Below, piece after piece: positions 56,690 to 64,000 of a stretch of DNA of 64,000 bases (the first letter of the stretch is position 1; each line of letters starts with the position of its first letter). The notes under the pieces are model-generated. The model was not told where the DNA came from, searched no databases, and saw only the letters and a list, made by a program, of their open reading frames with translations. The position numbers and the translations under genes are program-made. Source of the stretch: Pseudomonas muyukensis (GTDB lineage: Bacteria > Pseudomonadota > Gammaproteobacteria > Pseudomonadales > Pseudomonadaceae); NCBI RefSeq assembly GCF_019139535.1, contig NZ_CP077073.1, positions 2,694,501-2,758,500 on the forward strand. Reading direction: 5' to 3'.

Positions 56690-57865
56690 CTATGCACCTT
56701 GCTTGCGCAAGACAAATAGTTGATAGCCATATTCGCCAAGGTATTGCTGGTGAATGCCCAGCTCTTGATCGATGTCTGCCAGTGCGTTTGAGGGAAAGTC
56801 ATGTGGCGCAAGGCCGGTGACCTTGTCGCGCAGTGGCGTCAGGTAGTTTGCCCACGCCTGCTGGCTCAGAGGGAAGCTGCTCAGCACCTGATAGCCCAAC
56901 TTGGCAATGCTGGCCAAGCGCTCGTCCACTGTGGTCATGCCTGGGTAGCGTTGCTGCCAGAATGCCAAGGCTTGCCGATGAGGTTCAGCGGTGAGCCACA
57001 CCAGGTCACTGACCACCAGAAAGCCTTGCGGCTTGATAAACGACTTCCAGCTTTCCAAGGCCTTGGCAAAACCCATGATGTAGGCACTGCCTTCGGCCCA
57101 GATCGCATCGAACTGCGCTGTTGCAAACGGCAGTTCGGTCATGCTCGCGCACAGCGGCTGCACCCTGTGCTGCAATGCGCTTGCCCTGAGGGTTTCCTGC
57201 AGGCAGGCCAAGTTGTACTCATCATTGTCCAGGGCGGTAATCAGGCCCTGTGTGTGCTTAGCCAACAGCACGCTGCTGACGCCCCGGCCGCAACCGATAT
57301 CCAGCAAGGTGCGGGGCTGCACAGGCAACGCACGGAGTGCTTGCAAGCTATCCTCGGCAGAGCCGGGCCCCAGGCGATCCAAACCGGTAAAAATCTGCTC
57401 GAAATCGGCCATGTACTGCTCATGGGCATTCATGTCTTTCGACAGCCACTTCAGGCGCAGCGCTTGTTTTTCACTGAAGCCTTGCTTGAGCAACCACGCC
57501 AGGTGCGCGCCTGGCGCCTGGTTTTCCAGGGCCTGGTGCCAGCCGCGCATGGAGGCCATCCCCAGCATGCAGGCAAGCAGATCCCGGGATCGCTGTTTTT
57601 CGGCGATTTCTTGCTCCAGGGTGTGCAGGCGCTCCAGCAGCAAGCCGCGATCGATGCGTGTTTCCAGGCATGCCTGGCACTCCTTCAACGTCAGGCCGCC
57701 TGCCTGAAGCTGCTGCAGCAACTTCAGTTGCTGGAGATCCTGATCCGAGTACGCGCGATAGCCGTTGGCTTGGCGTTTTGATGAGATCAGCCCGATCTTT
57801 TCGTAATAGAGCAGCGTGGAGCGGCTCAAGCCCACCTTCGTCGCCAGCTCGGAAATGCGATACAT
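56690..57865 (-). CDS. MerR regulator fused to SAM-dependent methyltransferase
   Basis: 391 aa. Residues 1-70 are a MerR DNA-binding domain (MYRISELATKVGLSRSTLLY, YEKIGLI, NGYRAYSDQDL), 75-100 the dimerisation coiled coil. A class I methyltransferase follows with motif I LLDIGCGRGVSSVLLA (187-202), ITALDNDEYNLACL (SAM ribose acid) and FDAIWAEGSAYIMGF (motif IV). Start M-Y-R-I-S at 57865. The regulator may sense or modify a small molecule through its own methyltransferase; target unknown. Monocistronic. Confidence 0.9.
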   Translation of the reverse strand: MYRISELATKVGLSRSTLLYYEKIGLISSKRQANGYRAYSDQDLQQLKLLQQLQAGGLTLKECQACLETRIDRGLLLERLHTLEQEIAEKQRSRDLLACMLGMASMRGWHQALENQAPGAHLAWLLKQGFSEKQALRLKWLSKDMNAHEQYMADFEQIFTGLDRLGPGSAEDSLQALRALPVQPRTLLDIGCGRGVSSVLLAKHTQGLITALDNDEYNLACLQETLRASALQHRVQPLCASMTELPFATAQFDAIWAEGSAYIMGFAKALESWKSFIKPQGFLVVSDLVWLTAEPHRQALAFWQQRYPGMTTVDERLASIAKLGYQVLSSFPLSQQAWANYLTPLRDKVTGLAPHDFPSNALADIDQELGIHQQYLGEYGYQLFVLRKQGA

Positions 57866-57993
57866 AGCCAGTCCCTCACTTTGTCGACTACGACGATAAA
57901 CTATGAAGTCATAGACAGGTAAAGGGGCCATGTGCGCGGTTGCAAGGCGCCAGCAGGGCGCCCCACAAAGATCAGTCGACGGCAAAGCCTCAC

Positions 57994-58500
57994 TCAGGCC
58001 TGGCCAGCCCCTCGCAGCGCCGCGATGATGAACGGCGCCTTCCTCGCCAGATACTCAGCCATGCCACCTGTGACAGTGGCTTGCAGCTCGATCTTGAGGT
58101 CTTGATAGTGTTGCCTGAGCGCGTGGTCCTGCCTGAGCAGGTCCCGGAACCTCAGCATCTGCATGATCGAGGGGTGGCCACCGCGGCACACGTGGATTTT
58201 GTGGGTGCGCACCTCGCCAACATTACGCCGGTAGAAATGGTGCCCGGGCGACAGGTCGCTGCCGCGTACATAGCCCAGCAACCGCAACGCTTCGTCGCGG
58301 GCTGGCACATGGCGATGCGCGCAAACCTCGACCAGCACATCGATTTCGGGCTTGGCCGCGAGCCCAGGCACTGCCGTGCTGCCCACATGGTGCATGGCGT
58401 GCAGCTCAGCACCGAATGCCGATGCAAGCCGCCTTTTGTCCACCTCGTACTGCACCGGCCATTGTGGGTTGTAGGGGGTGATCTTGCTGGTCAGTGGCAT
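57994..58500 (-). CDS. GrpB family protein
   Basis: 168 aa, nucleotidyltransferase-fold GrpB/DUF HVGS family: VDKRRLASAFGAELHAMHHV, GSTAVPGLAAKPEIDVLVEV (GS..and D-x-D-like IDV), GHHFYRR and THKIHVC. ATG preceded by AAGGACGGCCC. Often found fused to or beside CoaE; here 63 nt downstream of a P-loop kinase gene on the same strand, possibly one operon. Function unproven. Confidence 0.87.
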   Translation of the reverse strand: MPLTSKITPYNPQWPVQYEVDKRRLASAFGAELHAMHHVGSTAVPGLAAKPEIDVLVEVCAHRHVPARDEALRLLGYVRGSDLSPGHHFYRRNVGEVRTHKIHVCRGGHPSIMQMLRFRDLLRQDHALRQHYQDLKIELQATVTGGMAEYLARKAPFIIAALRGAGQA

Positions 58501-58563
58501 GGGCCGTCCTTGGGTTGGAATAAGCGTTTGTTGCGCTGTTGCCGGCCTGGCCAGATGCAGCGT

Positions 58564-59106
58564 TCAAGCCCCCCGGGCGGCCTGAGCAGGCGTGCTTGCG
58601 AGGCTCGCAATAAATACCTCGGCCTCCCGGTTGGAGCGCAGGCAGACCACACGGCAGCCCGAGGGTGCCGTCGCCACCAGTTGCTTCAGCTTCGCCCGTG
58701 CTGAGTGTTTCGTTCGCCACATGAAGCGGAAAAACGCCGGTAGGTTGCCCAGCAGCTCTGGGCAGCCGTCCGGCAGGTCCGGCCGGGTCTGCCCGCGGTG
58801 TCGCAGCGCCCTGAGCAATACACGCCAGAATCTAAGCGGTGTCGGGCGGTCGATCCAGATCAACAGGTCGGCGCGGGCAACCCGGTTGTGCCACGTCACG
58901 CTATGGCCGCCTTCGAAAATCCAGCGCTCACTGGCCTCGACCGCGTGACAAAGCCGGGTCTTTTCGTCGCGGCTGCGTTCGACCCAGCCTGGCTGCCAGT
59001 GAATGGTGTCGATATGCACCACCGGCAAGCCCGTGCGCTCGCCAAGCTGTCGGGCCAGGGTGCTTTTCCCGGCCCCGGGCTGGCCGACTATCATCACTCG
59101 TTGCAT
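58564..59106 (-). CDS. P-loop kinase, FlaR-type DNA topology modulation-like family
   Basis: 180 aa. Walker A GQPGAGKST at residues 8-16; LPVVHIDTIHWQPGWVER and RWIFEGGHSVTWHNRVARAD, LLIWIDRPTPLRFWRVLLRA follow the FlaR/adenylate-kinase-like family pattern (HxD..W.pgW, w.iDG.y). Start at 59106, since the extra 29 codons upstream have no similarity. Despite the family name the biochemical role is probably nucleotide or small-molecule phosphorylation. Confidence 0.85.
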   Translation of the reverse strand: MQRVMIVGQPGAGKSTLARQLGERTGLPVVHIDTIHWQPGWVERSRDEKTRLCHAVEASERWIFEGGHSVTWHNRVARADLLIWIDRPTPLRFWRVLLRALRHRGQTRPDLPDGCPELLGNLPAFFRFMWRTKHSARAKLKQLVATAPSGCRVVCLRSNREAEVFIASLASTPAQAARGA

Positions 59107-59203
59107 TGCAGCTGCGTATTGCCACGCTGGTGAATTTTGGGGGCGCGATTGTACGGCAATGGACGATGCCGTCAACGGCGAGTCAAGGCCCATGATCGAC
59201 GGC

Positions 59204-60259
59204 TTACAGGCGGCCGTCGTTGCCCTCGGCGGGCTGTGCCAGAAACGCGCTGATCAGCCCGGCCAGCTGCTGCTGGATCACTTCCCGTGGGCGACCGTTC
59301 TCGGCATCGCTGCAGATGATGCCATCGCCGGGTACTGCGTCCTCGAGCACGGCCACCGCGCCTGGCTTGCACACGGCCATGAAGGTGAAGTGGCTGGCAT
59401 CGCTGATTTCTACGTAGCGGCTTGAGGCCGAGGGCAGGCGTTTGGCCAGGTCGGCAGACTCCAGCCGCGCGGGCAGCGCTTTGGACGGGACGCCAGCAGC
59501 GATCACCAGCACGGGCACCGATAGCGCGGCCAGGCTTGCGTCGGTCAGCCCGCGTGACAGCCCCAGGTCCAGGGACACCACGGCGCTGACTCGCGTGTCA
59601 CGCCAGTCGGCGGCCAAGCTGTGCTTCAAGGCCGGGGTGCTGGCCGGGTTCATCTGTTGGTAGACGCTGCAACTGGCCAGCTGCGGGTGGGCTTGGCAGT
59701 CGCGCGCGAAGCGTTCAGGGTCGAAACGGGCGCCGGCGATTTCCATGGCGGTCCAGCCGCCCAGCGAATGGCCCACCACGGCGATTCGCTGCTTGGCGAC
59801 CACGCCAAATTTTTCCGGTTGGGCCGTGACCGCATCGATGGCCCGGCTCAGGTCGACGGGGCGCTGCCATAACTGCGCGGCGGCCGCAGCGCTACGGTCA
59901 CGGCTGGTGCTGCCGGGGTGGTTGACCGCGGCGACGATGTAGCCTTGCTGGGCCAGGGCACTGGCCAGCCAGGCCTGGTTGCCCCAGTTGCCGGCAAAAC
60001 CGTGGGAGAGCACCACCATGGGATGTTCGCCGGCGGCCGGCGGCGTATCACGAGCGGCAGGCGCACCGACAAATACTGCGTTATCGGCGATCAATTGCGC
60101 CTTGGCAGGCGCTGCGCCGGGGTACCAGACGACCATCTCCAGCGCGCGCTCATGGTGCGGGTCCGGCAGGGTGGCGGCGTGGAAACCGACAGGGTTTTGC
60201 TCAGCGAATGCGCTGGCGGCCAGGCAGGTGAACAGCAGGGTGCTCAAAGCGGTTTTCAT
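59204..60259 (-). CDS. Secreted alpha/beta hydrolase (dienelactone/PAF-acetylhydrolase-like)
   Basis: 351 aa with Sec signal MKTALSTLLFTCLAASAFAE. HPMVVLSHGFAGNWGNQAWL (oxyanion region), nucleophile elbow VVGHSLGGWTA (Ser near 167) and late His in EISDASHFTFM. Cys pairs RDCQAHPQLASC and PGDGIICSD suit an exported protein. The pattern fits the predicted-dienelactone/platelet-activating-factor hydrolase-like group. Substrate unknown. Confidence 0.87.
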   Translation of the reverse strand: MKTALSTLLFTCLAASAFAEQNPVGFHAATLPDPHHERALEMVVWYPGAAPAKAQLIADNAVFVGAPAARDTPPAAGEHPMVVLSHGFAGNWGNQAWLASALAQQGYIVAAVNHPGSTSRDRSAAAAAQLWQRPVDLSRAIDAVTAQPEKFGVVAKQRIAVVGHSLGGWTAMEIAGARFDPERFARDCQAHPQLASCSVYQQMNPASTPALKHSLAADWRDTRVSAVVSLDLGLSRGLTDASLAALSVPVLVIAAGVPSKALPARLESADLAKRLPSASSRYVEISDASHFTFMAVCKPGAVAVLEDAVPGDGIICSDAENGRPREVIQQQLAGLISAFLAQPAEGNDGRL

Positions 60260-60490
60260 TGTAGTTGTCGTCCTTGATCAGGCACAGGCGTGGTCACCCT
60301 GACCAGGGCCCTGCGCGCAGGCCGAGAAATCCACTATTGGATACCCGAAAGCCCAGCAGCTTAGTAGCCGCGTCGGCCCGCCGACAAGGGGGCCTCAGGC
60401 TCAGCCCTTTCAGGGGCTTGGGCCTGAGGGTCATTGACCGCGTCAGGGCCGCCAGGTGCCTGCCGTAAACCATTCAACGCCTGGCAGATC

Positions 60491-60732
60491 GAGCACCGCC
60501 CGCGCGGCGCATCGCGGATGAATCCGCTCCTACATTTGTTGCAACGTCCCGAACCTGTCAGGCCATGGTTGCCAGCCTTGGCGCAGGGCGCCAGAAAGGT
60601 GGGGCGGCGGCAACGCCCAGGCAATAATCCCGTCGAGCGCACAAGGCTAACAACCATGGCCCATCAGGCATGGCCACGTTGCAACGAATGTGGGAGCGGA
60701 TTCATCCGCGATGCGCCGCGCGGGCGGCGCTC
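60491..60732. repeat. Inverted pair of 56-bp REP-like elements
   Basis: 60491-60546 (GAGCACCGCCCGCGCGGCGC ... GCAACG) and 60677-60732 (CGTTGCAACGAATGTGGGAG ... CGCTC) are reverse complements with only a few mismatches. Arms are 130 bp apart. Different family from the GTAGGAGCC-type REPs elsewhere in the window; shares the GGATGAATCCGCTCCTAC core common in pseudomonads. The interval 60260-60836 has no gene. Confidence 0.8.
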
Positions 60733-60836
60733 GGTCTCATAGGCGCCGCACAGATTACGGCGGACACCTGGTGGCCCTGACGCAATCAAATAGCCCTCGC
60801 ACCCAAGGCCTGGCCCTAAGGCCCTTTACCAAACAC

Positions 60837-61928
60837 CTAGGCGATGTCGAAGTCCGCCCAGATGCAATGGTGATCGGACGCCTCGGTGCTCGCAGTGACC
60901 CCGGCGAAGGCGGGCCAGAGCTTCGGGTGGTAGCTGCCACGGCGTTCGATACCCACGCCGACCAACTGCTCGCGCAGGGCCTTGGACATGATCAGGTAGT
61001 CGATCTTGTTGCTCGCGGTACCCGTGGCGAAGGTGCCCGGGCGATCGGCCGGGTAGCCTGGGTGGGTTTGTATGTCCGACCAACCGTCGAGCAGCAGCGG
61101 GGCGACGGCGGGGCTGTCCGGGGTGTCGTTCAAGTCGCCGCCGACCAGCACCCAGGGAGTGGTCTTTTCCGCGGCCCTGGCGATTTGCGCCGCTCGCCTG
61201 CATTGCGCCAGCCGACGCGCCTGGGCAGCCTGATCGTTGCCCCCGCGCTTGGACTTGAAGTGGTTCGGGCAGATCACCAGTTGCTCGCCCGATGGCAAGG
61301 CCACCACGTATTCGGGGCAATCTCGCGAAAATACCAGTTTGCCGTCTTGGCGGTCATCGACATGCGAGCGGATGGTCACGATCGGGTAGCGACTCAGCAG
61401 GCCGACGTCGATACCCCGCGCATCGTTGCCATCGATGACCATGACATGCGCAAAGCGCTCTTCGAGCACCGCCCCGAGCACCTGGTCGTTGAAGCGCTGC
61501 AAGGTGGGGCGGTCCTCGACTTCCACGCAGATCAGGATATCGGGCTTGACCTCCTGGATGACCCGCCCGGTATTGAGCACGGCCTGCCAGGAGACATCAT
61601 CGCGGCGCAGCTCGAACCAGCCGGTCCAGTCGCCCCGACCATTGGCCGCGACCGAGACGCTGCCTGCGGCTGTGCGATACAACTGTCCGCGCACCTTGTT
61701 CAAGCGCAGCAACGCGTTTGCCGGGGGATTGAGCGCGGAAAAGTGGTAGCGGCCATCCAGTGCCAACAGCTGCTGTTTGTCGGCATCGCTGTAGGTCGGC
61801 TTGGCCACGATCAGGTTGGCCAAGGCATGGTCGTCCAGGGCACGCTGGCCTTCCTCGTTCTCCATCATCATTGCGCTGGGGCGGGTGAAGAGGTTCTCAA
61901 GGTTGAAGGATGCTATCCGGGTGGCCAT
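60837..61928 (-). CDS. Endonuclease/exonuclease/phosphatase (EEP) family protein
   Basis: 363 aa, DNase I-like fold: RIASFNLENLF (N/E metal site start), PDILICVEVEDRPTL (catalytic Glu), GIDVGLLSRYPI, NHFKSKRGG (His), LVGGDLNDTPDS (Asp-x-Asn) and terminal ASDHHCIWADF (Asp-His). No signal peptide, so an intracellular nuclease or phosphodiesterase. ATG preceded by AAGGAGCGCGCCCCA. Monocistronic. Confidence 0.87.
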   Translation of the reverse strand: MATRIASFNLENLFTRPSAMMMENEEGQRALDDHALANLIVAKPTYSDADKQQLLALDGRYHFSALNPPANALLRLNKVRGQLYRTAAGSVSVAANGRGDWTGWFELRRDDVSWQAVLNTGRVIQEVKPDILICVEVEDRPTLQRFNDQVLGAVLEERFAHVMVIDGNDARGIDVGLLSRYPIVTIRSHVDDRQDGKLVFSRDCPEYVVALPSGEQLVICPNHFKSKRGGNDQAAQARRLAQCRRAAQIARAAEKTTPWVLVGGDLNDTPDSPAVAPLLLDGWSDIQTHPGYPADRPGTFATGTASNKIDYLIMSKALREQLVGVGIERRGSYHPKLWPAFAGVTASTEASDHHCIWADFDIA

Positions 61929-62120
61929 TGGGGCGCGCTCCTTGCTGAGGGTCTACACAGCGTAGCCAGTGTTTCGGTGATGCCGAGGTCGAGCAGGTGC
62001 AGGTAACCCTTCACAGGCGGCTGGGCTGCGACCCGCCGGCGACAACTGCGCGAACGCCTTGGCTTACCGGGCAAAACCCTCTAGCCTGCGCCCCTCGTTC
62101 ATTGCCACAGGGCCCCGACC

Positions 62121-62996
62121 ATGCCATCGACCATTCGCCGCCGCCACCTGCTCCAGGGCGCCCTGGGCTGTTCCGCCGCCCTGGCGCTGCCGGCCTGGGC
62201 CTCCAATCCGCTGCAACGCCAGATGCAACAGCTCGAACAGTCCGCCGGCATCACTCTCGGCCTGTGGGCCCTCGACACCGGCAGCGGCAAGCAACTGGCC
62301 TACCGCGCCGAACAACGCTTCGCTTTCTGCAGCACCTTCAAGGCCGTGCTGGCCGGCGCCATCCTGCACCGCAGCCAGACCGACAACGGCCTGCTGAAGC
62401 GCCGTATCGCCTATGACGCCAAGCAGTTGGTGGTTTATTCGCCGATTACCGAAAAGCACGTGGGCGCGGGCATGACCGTCGCCGAGCTGTGCGCCGCCAC
62501 GCTGCAATACAGCGACAACACCGCCGGCAACCTGCTGCTGGAGCAGGTCGGCGGCCCGGCGGGCCTCACCGCCTTCGCCCGCCAGCTCGGCGACCCGACG
62601 TTCCGCCTGGACCGCAACGAGCCAACGTTGAACACCGCGTTGCCCGGCGACCCACGCGACACCACCACGCCGCTGGCGATGGGCGTCACCCTGCAGCGCC
62701 TGCTGCTCGGCGATGCCCTGGCGGCGGCCGGGCGCGAGCAATTGCAGGCCTGGCTCAAGGGCAACACCACCGGTGATGCGCGGATTCGCGCCGGGGTGCC
62801 AGAGGGCTGGGTCGTGGGGGACAAGACCGGTTCGGGCGACTATGGCGTGGCCAACGATGTCGGCATCGTCTGGCCCCAGGGGCGGGCACCGTGGATCCTC
62901 GTGGTATTCAGCCGTGGCCCGCAGCAGTCCTCGCCGTGGCGCCACGAGCCGATCGCCGCGGCGACCCGGCTGGTGGTGCAGACGTGGCAGGGCTGA
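62121..62996 (+). CDS. Class A beta-lactamase with TAT signal
   Basis: 291 aa. TAT-type signal TIRRRHLLQGALGCSAALAL, cleavage near AWA. Active-site motifs in Ambler numbering: S70-T-F-K73 in FCSTFKAV, S130-D-N in QYSDNTAGN, E166 in RNEPTLN and K234-T-G in DKTGSGDYG. Cys69 precedes the active Ser, as in some carbapenemases, but position 238 is Gly, so the 69-238 disulfide is absent. Similar chromosomal class A enzymes occur in environmental pseudomonads. Periplasmic. No ampR-like divergent regulator is adjacent. Confidence 0.93.
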   Translation: MPSTIRRRHLLQGALGCSAALALPAWASNPLQRQMQQLEQSAGITLGLWALDTGSGKQLAYRAEQRFAFCSTFKAVLAGAILHRSQTDNGLLKRRIAYDAKQLVVYSPITEKHVGAGMTVAELCAATLQYSDNTAGNLLLEQVGGPAGLTAFARQLGDPTFRLDRNEPTLNTALPGDPRDTTTPLAMGVTLQRLLLGDALAAAGREQLQAWLKGNTTGDARIRAGVPEGWVVGDKTGSGDYGVANDVGIVWPQGRAPWILVVFSRGPQQSSPWRHEPIAAATRLVVQTWQG

Positions 62997-63089
62997 GTGG
63001 ACGGCGGGTGCAACCGCTGCCTGTGGCAGGCACCTCAAGGTCCGGGGCGAACAGCGTCGCCCCAGCCTGAGTCCATGCAATAACCTCGC

Positions 63090-63554
63090 TCAGAAGCCAA
63101 AGTCACTCAGCCCCGGGTGATCGTCCGGGCGCCGCCCCAGCGGCCAGCGGAACTTGCGCTCTGCCTCGCTGATGGGGTGTTCGTTGATGCTGGCATGGCG
63201 GTTGCGCATCAGGCCGTCTTCGGCGAACTCCCAATTCTCGTTGCCATAGGCGCGGAACCATTGGCCGCTGTCGTCGCGATACTCGTAGGCATAGCGCACG
63301 GCAATACGGTTGCCGGTGAAGGCCCACAGCTCCTTGATCAGGCGGTATTCGAGCTCGCGGTTCCATTTGCGGGTGAGAAAGGCCTGCGCCTGCTCGCGGT
63401 TATTGCAGAACTCGGCCCGGTTACGCCAATGGGTGTCGGTGGTGTAGGCCTGGGCGACCTTGGCGGCATCGCGGCTGTTCCAGCCATCTTCGGCCAGGCG
63501 CACCTTCTCGATGGCGGTTTCACGGGTGAACGGGGGCAATGGCGGACGGGACAT
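63090..63554 (-). CDS. DUF1348 (NTF2-like) family protein
   Basis: 154 aa, SnoaL/NTF2-like fold. Family pattern: [60 protein letters not shown] and the tail [23 protein letters not shown] preceded by AGAGGAATTGCCCAC. The family is widespread, small and of unknown activity. Convergent with the beta-lactamase gene. Confidence 0.9.
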   Translation of the reverse strand: MSRPPLPPFTRETAIEKVRLAEDGWNSRDAAKVAQAYTTDTHWRNRAEFCNNREQAQAFLTRKWNRELEYRLIKELWAFTGNRIAVRYAYEYRDDSGQWFRAYGNENWEFAEDGLMRNRHASINEHPISEAERKFRWPLGRRPDDHPGLSDFGF

Positions 63555-63759
63555 GTGGGCAATTCCTCTTGCGGGATGAGCGACAGGAGGGAGCGTAGAC
63601 CGGCGCCCCTGGCACTGGGAATAACTGCCTTTGGCACTTCACAATTGCGCATGCGGGAACAATGCCCCGCCAGGCCGTCACCTTGCACCGCTGGCCTGGA
63701 CGGCCTGGCGGCACGCTTGGGTGTCTATAGTTAGCGCAGACACCCGCAGGAGCTGCGCC

Positions 63760-63951
63760 ATGACCCTGATCAGCCGCGAACCCTGGTGGCTCGTGCCGCC
63801 CAAGCCCGGGCAGACCGAGCAGGACCTGCACTGGGGCTACCTGGAAATCTATCGCGACGGCCGCACCGTGTTCGTCGACCAGCGCCCCAGCGAGCGGGAG
63901 CTGGCCGAACGCAAGAGTTGCCGCAACTTCCCCAAGGCCGAAGCGCCCTGA
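63760..63951 (+). CDS. Small conserved hypothetical protein (63 aa)
   Basis: 63 aa starting MTLISREPWWLVPPKPGQTE, with AGGAGCTGCGCC directly upstream. Compact, with W/Y-rich strands (DLHWGYLEIYRDGRTVFVD) and a basic tail. No named family recognised. The longer frame upstream of 63760 lacks a ribosome site and is not used. Confidence 0.75.
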   Translation: MTLISREPWWLVPPKPGQTEQDLHWGYLEIYRDGRTVFVDQRPSERELAERKSCRNFPKAEAP

Positions 63952-63952
63952 C

Positions 63953-64000
63953 TCAGCCTTCGAGTGCGGCCAGGCGCGCTTCCAGGGCCGCCACCCGGGC
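63953..64000 (-). CDS. C-terminal end of a gene entering from the right edge
   Basis: Minus-strand frame open from the window edge to TGA at 63953-63955, encoding the last residues ARVAALEARLAALEG. This heptad tail resembles the coiled-coil C-terminus of YceH/DUF480 proteins (R-V-x-x-L-E), but 15 residues cannot settle it. Confidence 0.5.
   Translation of the reverse strand, partial: ARVAALEARLAALEG

Noticed and set aside
62121..62996. Class A carbapenemase of KPC/NMC type
   Set aside because: Cys69 is present but position 238 is Gly, so the diagnostic Cys69-Cys238 pair is missing.

Overview
The window is GC-rich Gammaproteobacterial chromosome, most likely a Pseudomonas of the P. putida group. 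This is inferred from gene content and order (glgA-treZ-malQ-treY, a short gnd joined to zwf, glpT, proP, glsA, an Ior-type molybdenum aldehyde dehydrogenase with its cytochrome c), from Pseudomonas-style REP repeats, and from protein similarity recalled by eye; no search was run.

Layout. 0-8.1 kb: minus-strand glycogen/trehalose operon glgA > treZ > malQ > treY, with ATGA overlaps between the last three; treY runs off the left edge. 8.6-11.5 kb: a small coiled-coil protein, then gnd-zwf on the plus strand. 11.5-12.6 kb: a stand-alone KAS III-like ketosynthase with features of pyrone synthases. 12.87-13.81 kb: a non-coding, mirror-image repeat element bounded and centred by hexanucleotide microsatellites. 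13.9-15.7 kb: GH15 glucan hydrolase. 15.8-16.5 kb: a HigB/HigA toxin-antitoxin pair read as a single fused ORF, preceded by two 19-bp dyads. 16.6-27.9 kb: minus-strand metabolic genes: glpT, a sorbosone-dehydrogenase-like lipoprotein with a membrane partner, a NIPSNAP protein, a periplasmic protein, xdhC, cytochrome c, the MoCo and 2Fe-2S subunits of an aldehyde dehydrogenase, and proP. 28.0-28.9 kb: tandem array of about 105-bp REP doublets. 28.9-31.9 kb: GNAT, LysE exporter, aldo/keto reductase and SRPBCC protein. 32.3-38.2 kb: a two-partner secretion pair (TpsB-TpsA). 38.3-44.6 kb: glsA, an ABC exporter, and a LysR regulator divergent from a GST/LLM-oxidoreductase operon.

44.6-54.3 kb is the accessory part: chimeric and decayed pseudogenes, a TetR/crotonase/hydrolase module, a 140-bp MITE abutting the hydrolase, an arginase-family gene, remnants of a tyrosine recombinase and of IS5- and IS66-type transposases, a DUF3800 protein and a HEPN-like protein (the best candidate for an undescribed defence or stress system), and two small proteins resembling orphan immunity proteins. 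It looks more AT-rich than the flanks.

54.4-64 kb returns to ordinary small genes: LysR with a divergent GFA protein, GNAT, a MerR-methyltransferase fusion, GrpB, a P-loop kinase, a secreted alpha/beta hydrolase, an EEP nuclease, a TAT-type class A beta-lactamase, DUF1348, a small conserved protein, and the last codons of a gene entering from the right edge. No rRNA, tRNA or CRISPR array was recognised.
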